DNA from: Lachnospiraceae bacterium
GTDB taxonomy: Bacteria; Bacillota; Clostridia; Lachnospirales; Lachnospiraceae
Length of the DNA: 49,702 nt
Direction of reading: 5' to 3'
Assembly (NCBI GenBank): GCA_024692715.1
Contig: JAILMH010000045.1
Location: 1-49,702, forward strand
The position numbers and the translations under genes were made by a program. Of this stretch, positions 17,480 to 26,449 are shown in pieces. Position 1 is the stretch's first letter; each line of letters begins with the position of its first letter. The notes under the pieces were generated by a model. The model was not told the origin of the DNA, ran no database searches, and saw only the letters and a list, made by a program, of their open reading frames with translations.

Positions 17480-18022
17480 TTATTTATTCAAATTTTCCAA
17501 AATTTCCAATCCTCTATCATATACATCCTCAAGCTCATCACCTGAAATATAGTATTTCGTAAGTATATAATATTCTCTCTCAAAATCTGCAACAGCTGTA
17601 GTCTGCAGATCATCCTCACCGAAGCCACCTTTTAGTGGAATATGATATTCATTTTCTTCATAATCATCATCCTTACCGCCGAAATATTCATTAAAAGTCA
17701 GATAAATGTCTACGGAACCATCTCCATCATTACACATGATGAATTTTGCAGGCTTATTATCAGTATCTTCCCTTACAGACTTCTCTTCTATTTCACCTTC
17801 CACATGATCAAATATATAGCCTTTATTTATAAAAAGGAACTTCTTTTTCTCATAGTAGTAAGAATATGTCCCATCACTGGCTCTTATATCCCCATCTTTA
17901 TAAACTGTTGCATCATATCCCTTATCTTTTATTTTCTTTTCCACGTTACTTTCATTTGTTCCACATGCTGTCAATAACACACAGATCATTGCTCCACTTA
18001 ATACTGTTATTAATTTTCCCAT
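17480..18022 (-). CDS. Small lipoprotein of unknown function
   Basis: ATG at 18022 gives a 180-residue protein with a clear lipoprotein signal: basic start, hydrophobic core and lipobox LTAC with Cys20. An in-frame start further upstream (18085) would add 21 residues before the signal and is unlikely. The mature part is acidic, rich in Asp, Glu, Lys and Tyr, with no motif I know; it includes a run of aspartates near the middle. It should be tethered to the outer face of the membrane. It converges on the type VII-like operon across a shared terminator, with no sign of a functional link. Confidence 0.75.
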   Translation of the reverse strand: MGKLITVLSGAMICVLLTACGTNESNVEKKIKDKGYDATVYKDGDIRASDGTYSYYYEKKKFLFINKGYIFDHVEGEIEEKSVREDTDNKPAKFIMCNDGDGSVDIYLTFNEYFGGKDDDYEENEYHIPLKGGFGEDDLQTTAVADFEREYYILTKYYISGDELEDVYDRGLEILENLNK

Positions 18023-18194
18023 ATCATCACTTTCTCTATCAATTCCTATACAAACTGCCAATTCTCTCGGAATAAAATAACACATTTAAGACTTTTAATG
18101 TGCAGTTCCTGACGAACTGTAGTTTCAAATAGTACGAAATGCATTTTTCACATATAAGTTCTCGGCATATATATTTTTTCTTTTAAGATGCAAT

Positions 18195-18234
18195 ACAAAA
18201 AAACACCGCAAACGGTCCAAACCATTTGCGGTGT
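18195..18234 (-). terminator. Rho-independent terminator of enolase
   Basis: Read leftward, ACACCGCAAATGG (18234-18222) pairs with the stem at 18215-18203 through 13 positions with one mismatch or wobble around a six-base loop. It is followed by seven U residues (the A run at 18197-18203 on the + strand). It starts 28 bases after the enolase stop codon. Confidence 0.92.
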
Positions 18235-18261
18235 CTGTAAATTTGTATTCTTGTTTTTATA

Positions 18262-19563
<1,302 letters not shown>

Positions 19564-19620
19564 TTACCATCCTTTCTCATTCAGGATCTCTGAACGATAA
19601 ACCTGCTTCAGTACCGGTTT

Positions 19621-19662
19621 ATTATAGTATTGAGTCAAAAGATTTTCGTTGCCTCTGCAACG
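19621..19662 (-). promoter_or_regulatory. Probable enolase promoter with upstream palindrome
   Basis: A perfect TATAAT lies at 19626-19621, 60 bases before the enolase start, but no good -35 is seen 17 bases upstream. A TTGACT lies only six bases from it, so either an atypical promoter or a second start is used. Next upstream is the palindrome CGTTGC-N4-GCAACG (19647-19662), placed where a repressor or activator could act. Confidence 0.5.
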
Positions 19663-19677
19663 TTCTTTATAGGTATC

Positions 19678-19754
19678 GTTAGCTTATTCTAACTTTCCTG
19701 ACAGTTAGCATGATACAACATTTTTAGTTAGCGTGCAACAACTTTTTCGTTAGC
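19678..19754. repeat. Four spaced GTTAGC repeats upstream of enolase
   Basis: GTTAGC occurs at 19678, 19704, 19727 and 19749, so the spacing is 26, 23 and 22 bases. The middle copies are longer matches of the form GTTAGC-N-TG-N-N-ACAAC followed by a T-run. The first copy is also half of an inverted repeat, GTTAG-N6-CTAAC (19678-19693). Spacing near two helical turns is what one expects of a row of sites for a DNA-binding protein. It lies between the MocR gene's 3' end and the enolase promoter. Confidence 0.6.
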
Positions 19755-19770
19755 CTTGTATAACGTACTT

Positions 19771-21078
19771 TTAATAATACAATATCAGTGTATGCAATTC
19801 TCCTGGGTTCTTGAAATAATAATCACTGATTTTTTTCGATTCTATCCCTATTTTTTTCACTTCTTCTAAAAGGTCATTATCCGAAAGCTTTGTATCAAAT
19901 TTCACCACACAATGTAAGCCTGAGTTCTCACCACTGATCTCGCAGCCATCAAATATCCTATGCTGACGTATCTTTTCCATCAGCTCCTCTTTCTTTTTCT
20001 TATAGCTTCTGCGCATCCGGTTTATGTACTTTTCAAAATGCCCTTCACTTATAAATCTCGCGAGAGTATACTGCTCAAAGGTGGAGACCGGGCAGGTAAA
20101 GAGCTGCATCTTATCCCTGGTCTTCCTTAACAACTCCTCAGGAAGAACCATATAGCTTATACGGATAGTCGACGCAAGGCTCTTACTAAAGGTATTCATA
20201 TAGATAACCTTCCCGGAATTGTCAATGCTGTAAAGTGACGGCACCGGCTTACCTGCAAGGCGAAACTCGCTGTCGTAATCATCTTCTATGATAAATCTGT
20301 CTTTCTCCTCCGCTGCCCACTTCAAAAGCTCATATCTTTTTCCGATGGAAGTAACTACTCCTGTCGGGAAGTGATGCGAGGGCGAAATATGCACCACATC
20401 TATTTTATGCGAGCCTAAATACTCAAGATCGATTCCGTCTTCTAATACCGGAATATGCTCACATTTTATATGATACTGGGAATAAATATCCGCGATCCTT
20501 GAATATCCCGGATTTTCAAGTCCAAACACAAGATCTTTATCAAAAAGTATCCTTATCAGCATATATAAATACTCTGTTCCGGCTCCTATGATTATCTGCT
20601 CCGGATATGCTGTTATATTTCTGTACTCTCTTAGATAGTTCGAAATCGCAAGACGAAGTTTATAAACCCCTTCAAATGGAGGTCTGGTCAAAAGCCTGTC
20701 CTGATCATTTGAAAGCTCATCTCTTAGTATCCGCGCCCAGGTTGCGAAGGGAAAGTTTGTATTAGAAGGTTTAGGCTGAGCCTCTTCAAGCGGATGCTCT
20801 ACCTTGAGTCTGTCTCTCTCCGAAAAACTTCTCTTCTCTACCTTTTCTACAAAATATCCCTTCTTTACAACCGAGCGTATATACCCTTCTGCCAACAGCT
20901 GACCATAGGCATTTTCTACTGTTATGACACTTACACCATTTTGCTCTGCAAAGCTCCTCTTGGACGGAAGCTTCACATCTGTGCTGAGTTCTCCTGACTC
21001 TATCGCATCTTTTAACTGCTCATAAATCTGAATATAAACAGGTCTGTTATTTTTACGGTCTATTACACATGTGATCAT
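19771..21078 (-). CDS. MocR-family regulator (GntR helix-turn-helix fused to aminotransferase fold)
   Basis: Of 435 residues, 1-78 form a GntR-type winged helix (LPSKRSFAEQNGVSVITVEN, then an AEGYI wing). Residues 105-435 form a class I aminotransferase fold with the PLP lysine Lys299 in NTFSKSLAST, an Asp-Asp-Tyr-Asp-Ser element at 266-270 and an Asn-Pro-Gly-Tyr at 189-192. MocR proteins such as PdxR and GabR sense PLP or amino compounds and switch nearby genes. The expected divergent target gene is missing: the neighbours on both sides run the same way. I chose ATG at 21078, with AGAGG eight bases before it; an upstream TTG would place the ribosome site inside the gene. Confidence 0.93.
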   Translation of the reverse strand: MITCVIDRKNNRPVYIQIYEQLKDAIESGELSTDVKLPSKRSFAEQNGVSVITVENAYGQLLAEGYIRSVVKKGYFVEKVEKRSFSERDRLKVEHPLEEAQPKPSNTNFPFATWARILRDELSNDQDRLLTRPPFEGVYKLRLAISNYLREYRNITAYPEQIIIGAGTEYLYMLIRILFDKDLVFGLENPGYSRIADIYSQYHIKCEHIPVLEDGIDLEYLGSHKIDVVHISPSHHFPTGVVTSIGKRYELLKWAAEEKDRFIIEDDYDSEFRLAGKPVPSLYSIDNSGKVIYMNTFSKSLASTIRISYMVLPEELLRKTRDKMQLFTCPVSTFEQYTLARFISEGHFEKYINRMRRSYKKKKEELMEKIRQHRIFDGCEISGENSGLHCVVKFDTKLSDNDLLEEVKKIGIESKKISDYYFKNPGELHTLILYY

Positions 21079-21120
21079 ATATTTTCCTCTTGTCAAATAT
21101 TTTATAACATGCCGTGATCA

Positions 21121-21134
21121 CTGTGAAGTCACAG
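21121..21134. promoter_or_regulatory. Palindrome upstream of the MocR gene
   Basis: CTGTGA-AG-TCACAG is a 14-base near-perfect palindrome ending 43 bases before the MocR start codon, with a TATAAA-like -10 between. Its place overlaps the expected -35 region. It may be the operator for autoregulation; there is no T-run to make it a terminator. Confidence 0.45.
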
Positions 21135-21152
21135 AATTTGCATAATTCAGCC

Positions 21153-23279
21153 CTATTTTGAGCTGTTAAAAGAAACCGTTCCAAGGTAATCTTTCTTAAA
21201 AACTATCTCTTTCTTTTCCTTATCTACGCTGTAATTTCTTCTGCCTATCTTTACACATTCATCGTCATCATATATACTCGTGACCTTTGTCTCGGCAAAA
21301 TTAAGCTCAATATCCGTATTTTTCTCTGTCATCAACTTAGGCTCTATCGCAAAAGTTATCTCAAGCTTTTTTATCCCCATACGATATGCAGGTGTTTCTT
21401 TCTTAAACTTAACTATCACAACTGCCTCACCGGCATGCCTGGTCTTCTTGTAGGAAAGCTTATAATCCTCCTTATCAAAATAATAATAATCTCTGTAATA
21501 AACTGAAGCCTCTTTTCCGGGAGTCGGTTTTTCTCCGCAATAGACAAATGAGAAATTTCCCGACAGAGTTGCTTTTCCCTTTTTATTCGGCACTATCTCG
21601 TCATATATCAAAATACTGTTATCATCGTCTAATACGACTCCCGTCCCCTTAAGCTCTGTATTATTTGTAAAGAGCTTAACTGTAAACGCCGGATTTTCAC
21701 TTGCATCAGAAACTGCATCGCAATAAGCCATCCACTGCCCGTCCTTAAGCACCATAGACTCATACGCAGCAACGGAATTATTCACATCAAAGCAGCCAAG
21801 ATCATATATGTCTGTGCCGTCTTCTGTATCGCAGTAAATATATCCGGCCCCGGCTTCATCTTCCTTATACGAACGTCTGAAAGGAACCACACCGCCGTAA
21901 TATTCCACAACGACCGTCACCGTATCAAATTCTTCTGCCACATATACCCCGTCAAGCGGAACCGTATAATATCCCGCAAGGGAACTTCTGAATGACTTTT
22001 CCGTGATAAGCTCGCCGCTGGTCGGCTCATAATCATTTGAATTCAGATAAAGTGATATCCTTACCTCCGTGTCTTCATCCATGATAAGCACGCCTACAGC
22101 TTTCAACTCTTCATAGCCTGTTTTCGTATCCAATATAGTAAAAGTATTCTCCGCTCCCTGCAATTCATCTGAAGTCACCAGCTTATCCGAAAAATCATAC
22201 TGATAATTATGGTCATAAAATTTCGAATCACCACTTTTCAACATATCATAAAATACTGCGATAGAATCTCCCTCTTCGCCTATAGAAGCGTCTTCATATG
22301 AAAGATAATAAATACCATTGTCTCCATTATCTGTGCCAAAGCTTCCCTTCAGCATCCATGCACCGTTATTCTGCGGCGTGATGTCTTCTCCATCCTCGTT
22401 ATAGGTGAAGCTTTCTTTCGGGAAATCATCATCCCATCCTATGATCTCCATTTCAACATTAGAAGCTATATCCTCCGCTTCATAGATACAGGCGGTATTT
22501 TTCCTCATATAAAACGCGATCGTCCCACCACCGTACTCCATCAACAGGCTCTTAAGCATAGTCTTATTACTTCCGGGATTTTCAAGATATTCGATTTTAT
22601 TGACATGATATTCATCCGCGCCGTCATCTGAAATATTAGGTGTCTTTTCCAGACCGCTATACATCTCGGTGATCGCCTCAGACCTCTCCTGCTCTGAATC
22701 AAGATAATAAAAATCATTTCCGCAGCAGGGACCCATCCACGCAGCAGCAATTCCCGATGCAGTATAGTTGTTTCCTGCAATATTTAAGTATCCATATTCA
22801 CTGCCATCAATTACATCTCCGTCTGCAAACACATCAGCATATATTTCGTTTGCTCTGTCCTCTCCAAAAAGATGCTCCTTCGGATCATAATCCTGACTAT
22901 ATCTCCCGTATGCCATGAGTTTTTCAGAAAGCTCTGCATCTTCTCCATACTTTTTATTTATATTGGTTTCCATCGCCGCAACCGCTGCAAAATCCCATGC
23001 TAAAAAGGACCATCCCTGATCCTTTATCTCCGTCATATATTCCTTTGAATTCCACGAAGCAGGCAGTTCTTCCACAGTTTCTATATTCTGATCCCCTTTA
23101 GAATTAAGTACCGCATCACTTGCGGAATAATGCCCATATTGGGTATATTCACTGATAAAGTCCTCTGAATAAAAGTCATCATCTTCGACAGGATCCACCT
23201 CATCTGCAAATACCTGCATCTGTGTCATCGTCAATACGAAAGTCATTAAAAGCGCTGCTGTTCTGTACTTTTTTCTCAT
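21153..23279 (-). CDS. Secreted C1 (papain-fold) protein with substituted catalytic triad
   Basis: The 708-residue protein has a signal peptide (residues 1-25, ending near VFA-DE). Residues 70-335 align with bacterial C1A peptidases and their attached lectin-like domain (about 360-500), followed by beta-rich C-terminal regions. The usual motif QG-x-C-G-x-C-W-A-F reads QGWSFLAWDFA, so the nucleophile Cys is Ala94. The usual Asn-His-Ala-Val of the histidine motif is Asn-Val-Glu-Met before IIGWDD, so His is Val275. The Lys-Asn-Ser-Trp-Gly motif is Lys-Gly-Ser-Phe-Gly, so Asn is Gly312. The fold landmarks around them are intact, so this looks like a maintained pseudoprotease, perhaps an exported binding protein. 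ATG at 23279 has AGGGGG before it. No LPXTG-type anchor is seen. Confidence 0.82.
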   Translation of the reverse strand: MRKKYRTAALLMTFVLTMTQMQVFADEVDPVEDDDFYSEDFISEYTQYGHYSASDAVLNSKGDQNIETVEELPASWNSKEYMTEIKDQGWSFLAWDFAAVAAMETNINKKYGEDAELSEKLMAYGRYSQDYDPKEHLFGEDRANEIYADVFADGDVIDGSEYGYLNIAGNNYTASGIAAAWMGPCCGNDFYYLDSEQERSEAITEMYSGLEKTPNISDDGADEYHVNKIEYLENPGSNKTMLKSLLMEYGGGTIAFYMRKNTACIYEAEDIASNVEMEIIGWDDDFPKESFTYNEDGEDITPQNNGAWMLKGSFGTDNGDNGIYYLSYEDASIGEEGDSIAVFYDMLKSGDSKFYDHNYQYDFSDKLVTSDELQGAENTFTILDTKTGYEELKAVGVLIMDEDTEVRISLYLNSNDYEPTSGELITEKSFRSSLAGYYTVPLDGVYVAEEFDTVTVVVEYYGGVVPFRRSYKEDEAGAGYIYCDTEDGTDIYDLGCFDVNNSVAAYESMVLKDGQWMAYCDAVSDASENPAFTVKLFTNNTELKGTGVVLDDDNSILIYDEIVPNKKGKATLSGNFSFVYCGEKPTPGKEASVYYRDYYYFDKEDYKLSYKKTRHAGEAVVIVKFKKETPAYRMGIKKLEITFAIEPKLMTEKNTDIELNFAETKVTSIYDDDECVKIGRRNYSVDKEKKEIVFKKDYLGTVSFNSSK

Positions 23280-23363
23280 ATGCTCTTCCCCCTCAGAAAG
23301 TTCATACCTTTTTATATTTATCGGCCAGAACAAGAGCACCTGCAATAAACATTGTCAATGCAT

Positions 23364-23397
23364 TAAAAAAAGGCCACACCCTTGCGGATACGGCCTT
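23364..23397 (-). terminator. Rho-independent terminator
   Basis: Read leftward, the 12-base stem at 23397-23386 and 23381-23370 pairs throughout, with three G-U pairs, closed by the tetraloop GCAA and followed by a run of seven U. It starts seven bases after the stop of the membrane protein gene at 23404, so that gene is cut off from the pseudoprotease gene downstream. Confidence 0.93.
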
Positions 23398-23403
23398 AAA
23401 AGC

Positions 23404-24414
23404 TTATGCGTAATTATTCACAGTGAAGAGCGGTTTTACAACAACTACTTCATCATATTCCTTCTGCGTCACGGTGACGTTCGGGTTAAGCGCTTTAAGA
23501 TCAGCCTTTACAAGCTCCATAGCACCTCCGATACTTTTTGTCCTGCCTTCCCGGATAACTCGTATCATCCGGTCTATGACGATCGGGTGCGCATATACCG
23601 CAGGAAGCGGGTAATCAGTATTTTCTGAAAGAACTTTCTCCATCTCTTCAAGAGATCTCCTATAACATTCATCCCCATATTTTTTATTACTTCGTCCACT
23701 CGGAAGTACCCTTGATGAAATAATAAAAAATATAAATGCAAAACCCAGGAGCACATATACTCCGCCTGTCCTGAGGCCCTGCTCCGCAACTGTTTTAAGC
23801 CCCCAGAGAGCACACACAACAGCAGCTGTAAATACTATCACAGCCAGGTAACGATAGGTCGGATTTATACTATCCAAAGTCCTCTTTTGCTTTGCATCAA
23901 ATGCGAGCTGATTGCTTAAAGCTCTGTTATTTTCCAGCGTTTTTTTAGCTTCTCTTAAAGCCGCAACAGACTTTTCTGCTTCCGGTGAGAGCTCCTTAAG
24001 ATACCTTGCCTCCTCAGCCGCTGCCGCAGCTGCGAGCCTTCTTTCCGCATCCCTTGAATGTATCGGTATATTCGGGAAAGCCTCATGTACCTGTTCCAGG
24101 ATCTGGTCCACCTGAAATTCATACTTAAAGTTACAGATCTTTTCTGTTCCATCCTTAAAAAGCACCACCAGATAAGGAATTGAACCAAATATGCCCTTTC
24201 CTGTAAATCCGCCTTTACTCATTGCGACACGCTTAAATATCCTGTCTATCTTTGAATACTCGGCATAGTATATGCGGTCAAGATAAAAGCTGTTAAGGTA
24301 TATGGCTTTTTCACCAAGTCCACAGGGTCCGATCTTTATGCAGTTTCTTTTATCTTCTGAAAGTTCGTTGTTTTCCAGTCTTGAAGAGCCCAACGGGCGA
24401 GGTTTTATTATCAT
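23404..24414 (-). CDS. Two-helix membrane protein of unknown function
   Basis: In the 336-residue protein, residues 20-115 look like a beta-rich domain (IKIGPCGLGEKAIYL onward), perhaps a PH-like fold. Residues 125-180 are an Ala/Glu/Arg-rich helix likely to form a coiled coil. Two membrane helices follow at about 187-207 and 217-237, then a soluble tail. I do not recognise a family with certainty. A perfect TATAAT (24443-24438) lies 24 bases before the ATG within the tail of the cstA terminator and might be its -10, without a good -35. AAGAGGA is the ribosome binding site. Nothing in the context assigns a job. Confidence 0.75.
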   Translation of the reverse strand: MIIKPRPLGSSRLENNELSEDKRNCIKIGPCGLGEKAIYLNSFYLDRIYYAEYSKIDRIFKRVAMSKGGFTGKGIFGSIPYLVVLFKDGTEKICNFKYEFQVDQILEQVHEAFPNIPIHSRDAERRLAAAAAAEEARYLKELSPEAEKSVAALREAKKTLENNRALSNQLAFDAKQKRTLDSINPTYRYLAVIVFTAAVVCALWGLKTVAEQGLRTGGVYVLLGFAFIFFIISSRVLPSGRSNKKYGDECYRRSLEEMEKVLSENTDYPLPAVYAHPIVIDRMIRVIREGRTKSIGGAMELVKADLKALNPNVTVTQKEYDEVVVVKPLFTVNNYA

Positions 24415-24437
24415 GTCAGTATCCTCTTTTCAGGTAA

Positions 24438-24475
24438 ATTATAAAACTCAGCCGAAGCATGAACTCCGGCTGAGT
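24438..24475 (-). terminator. Rho-independent terminator of cstA
   Basis: Read leftward, ACTCAGCCGGAG (24475-24464) pairs with CTTCGGCTGAGT (24457-24446) through 12 positions with one G-U pair and a six-base loop. It is followed by UUUAUAAUUU. It starts 11 bases after the cstA stop. The same ACTCAGCCG core recurs in the hairpins at 32623-32717. Confidence 0.9.
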
Positions 24476-24485
24476 CATATTTCTT

Positions 24486-25955
24486 TTAGCTATGTGCTTT
24501 AGGTGTTTCCTTATGCTGTCTGGTAGCTTTCATGAACAATCCGAGGAAAAGGATCGCTGCAAGGATACCAAGCGGATAGGCAACTGATGTATTGTTCTTA
24601 AAGAACGGAATAAGTCCGAGGCACTCAGGAGCCATTGAGAAGTATGTAATTGATACTGCACTCATGAATGTTGCCGGAACAACTGTGATCCAGTAATTTC
24701 TCTTCTCAACAAAGAGATACATTGAAGCTGACCAGAGAACTATCATTGCAAGTGTCTGATTCGTCCAGCTGAAATATCTCCAGATGATAGAGTAATCAAT
24801 GAACCCTAAAGTATTACCGAAACCGAGGACTGCACCAACTCCGAGAAGCGGAACGCAGAGCTTCAGTCTGTTTGAAGCCTTATCCTGGTCGATCTTGAAC
24901 CAGTCAGCAATTGTAAGTCTTGCTGAACGGAACGCTGTATCACCTGATGTGATAGGGCAGGCAACAACACCGAGCATTGCAAGGAATACACCGATCGATC
25001 CCATCGTCTTTGTACAGATATCATAAACTGTTGTAGAATTTCCGCCGCCGGCTTCAACAAGAGCCTGTCCGCCGTAAATCGCACAGCCTGCTGCTGCCCA
25101 TACAAGAGCGATGACACCTTCAGCAACCATTGCTCCGTAGAATACGAAGTGTCCCTGTTTCTCACTCTTCATGCAGCGTGCCATCAAAGGTGACTGGGTT
25201 GAATGGAAACCTGAGATCGCACCACAGGCTACTGTGATAAACATAAATGACCAGATAGGTGTTCCGTTTGGATGCATGTTTCTGAAATTGCTCCAAAGCT
25301 CCGGAACATGGTATCCACCTGTTATAGTACCAAAGGCAACACCGATCGCCATTATGATGAGACAGATTCCAAATACCGGATAAACACGACCGATGATCTT
25401 ATCGATCGAAATAAATGTTGCGATGAAATAATATGCAATGATTATTGCAAGCCAGAATGGTGCGCTTATCAGAAGACCTGATGCACCGCTGTTCTTAAGA
25501 AGGACAACAAGAAGACCTGCAGGTCCTACTGCGAATACTGTACCAACCATTACCAAGAGAACAACTGAGAATACACGCATTATATTCTTCATTGTACTTC
25601 CAAGATACTTACCTGTTACTTCTGCAATAGATGCACCATTATTTCTCTCTGAAAGCATTCCTGAGAAATAGTCGTGTACTGCTCCTGCAAAAATAGTACC
25701 AAAGGTTATCCAAAGAAATACTACAGGTCCCCACTCAGCACCTGTAAGAGCACCAAAGATAGGTCCAAGACCTGCGATGTTCAAAAGCTGTACAAGGAAC
25801 AGCTTCCACTGCGGCATTACCACATAGTCAACACCATCGTTGATAGCAACTGCCGGAGTCTCTCTGTCATCAGGACCAAACGTACTCTCAACAAATTTGC
25901 CATAGGTAAAATAGCCGCCGATCAGAATAAGTAAACAAATGAAAAAGCTAAGCAT
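24486..25955 (-). CDS. cstA: CstA-family (carbon starvation) transporter
   Basis: This 489-residue polytopic protein has about 13 membrane helices. The family's N-terminal conserved stretches are plain: FGALTGAEWGPVVFLWITFG and GAVHDYFSGMLSERNNG, then the Phe-His-Ser-Thr-Gln-Ser-Pro motif (ISGFHSTQSPLMAR) and DTAFRSARLTIADWF. CstA/BtsT members carry pyruvate or peptides into the cell when carbon is scarce. It is shorter than the about 700-residue Escherichia coli protein but typical of the compact Firmicutes type. It stands alone, with a strong promoter, a leader of about 180 bases and a terminator. Substrate is not shown by the sequence. Confidence 0.93.
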   Translation of the reverse strand: MLSFFICLLILIGGYFTYGKFVESTFGPDDRETPAVAINDGVDYVVMPQWKLFLVQLLNIAGLGPIFGALTGAEWGPVVFLWITFGTIFAGAVHDYFSGMLSERNNGASIAEVTGKYLGSTMKNIMRVFSVVLLVMVGTVFAVGPAGLLVVLLKNSGASGLLISAPFWLAIIIAYYFIATFISIDKIIGRVYPVFGICLIIMAIGVAFGTITGGYHVPELWSNFRNMHPNGTPIWSFMFITVACGAISGFHSTQSPLMARCMKSEKQGHFVFYGAMVAEGVIALVWAAAGCAIYGGQALVEAGGGNSTTVYDICTKTMGSIGVFLAMLGVVACPITSGDTAFRSARLTIADWFKIDQDKASNRLKLCVPLLGVGAVLGFGNTLGFIDYSIIWRYFSWTNQTLAMIVLWSASMYLFVEKRNYWITVVPATFMSAVSITYFSMAPECLGLIPFFKNNTSVAYPLGILAAILFLGLFMKATRQHKETPKAHS

Positions 25956-26138
25956 ATCTTACTTCCCCCTTTCACTAACCAGCCGAAGCCTCTTTGCTTC
26001 GATCAACTGCTGCAACTTATAGATACTCCTACCGTAGTTATGACGTAAAATGTCGAATCGCACGCGTGATCACAATTCCTACCCTCCAGTTTCGGATTTG
26101 TGAACAATTCAGCATTATTACCTTCACTCTACTTTTAT
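25956..26138 (-). other. Long cstA 5' leader
   Basis: From the predicted start near 26138 the mRNA runs about 180 bases before the cstA ATG, with AAAGGGGGAAG as ribosome binding site. It holds two GGTAGGA repeats and a hairpin, GAAGC-N5-GCTTC (about 26001-25987). I do not recognise a known riboswitch. No reading frame with a good ribosome site is seen in it. Confidence 0.5.
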
Positions 26139-26144
26139 ACATTC

Positions 26145-26173
26145 ATTATAGTTTTCCTCTTAGTGATTTTCAA
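26145..26173 (-). promoter_or_regulatory. Sigma-A promoter of cstA
   Basis: Read leftward there is TTGAAA (26173-26168), a 17-base spacer, and a perfect TATAAT (26150-26145). This matches the consensus in 11 of 12 positions. It gives a transcription start near 26138. Confidence 0.82.
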
Positions 26174-26204
26174 CTATTCAGTCATAAAATCAGTATATTT
26201 TTAT

Positions 26205-26240
26205 ATTGATTTTGTATATCAAAACATGATTTTAATCAAT
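26205..26240. promoter_or_regulatory. AT-rich dyad upstream of the cstA promoter
   Basis: The arms ATTGATT (26205-26211) and AATCAAT (26234-26240) enclose a further TTTTG-N-ATATCAAAA dyad. It ends about 30 bases upstream of the cstA -35, a fitting place for an activator such as a Crp-like protein, but it also lies between two divergent genes and could serve ftsH. Confidence 0.4.
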
Positions 26241-26343
26241 TTTATCGTTAGTTTTCACTAATTGTTTTAGTCTCAAAACACCCGAAAGCCTTGTACTTGC
26301 TAGAGATACACTTTAATTTTCTTTTTACTTTAATTTAGATTTG

Positions 26344-26377
26344 TATAATTTCAATCATCATCCTGCGGCTGTATACT
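26344..26377 (+). promoter_or_regulatory. Possible ftsH -10 elements
   Basis: TATAAT (26344-26349) and TATACT (26372-26377, with TTTCAA 17 bases upstream) are the best -10 candidates for the rightward ftsH gene. Neither has a good -35. The rest of 26241-26449 is AT-rich and I see nothing else in it. Confidence 0.3.
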
Positions 26378-26449
26378 GTATTCCGAAGAACGTTGTAAAT
26401 TACAGTTTTGACTTCATTTTGAAGATATCATCACTTATAGGAGGAATAC

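Noticed and set aside
21084-21096. TTGACA just before the MocR start as a -35 box
   Set aside because: It lies directly before the AGAGG ribosome site and within 20 bases of the ATG, so no -10 could fit upstream of the start codon.
21121-21134. TGTGA...TCACA as a Crp site
   Set aside because: The half-site spacing is two bases and not six, so it does not match Crp; kept only as an unnamed palindrome.
21153-23279. Papain-like gene as a decayed pseudogene
   Set aside because: The frame is intact over 708 codons with signal peptide, ribosome site and fold landmarks, so loss of the triad looks like change of role.
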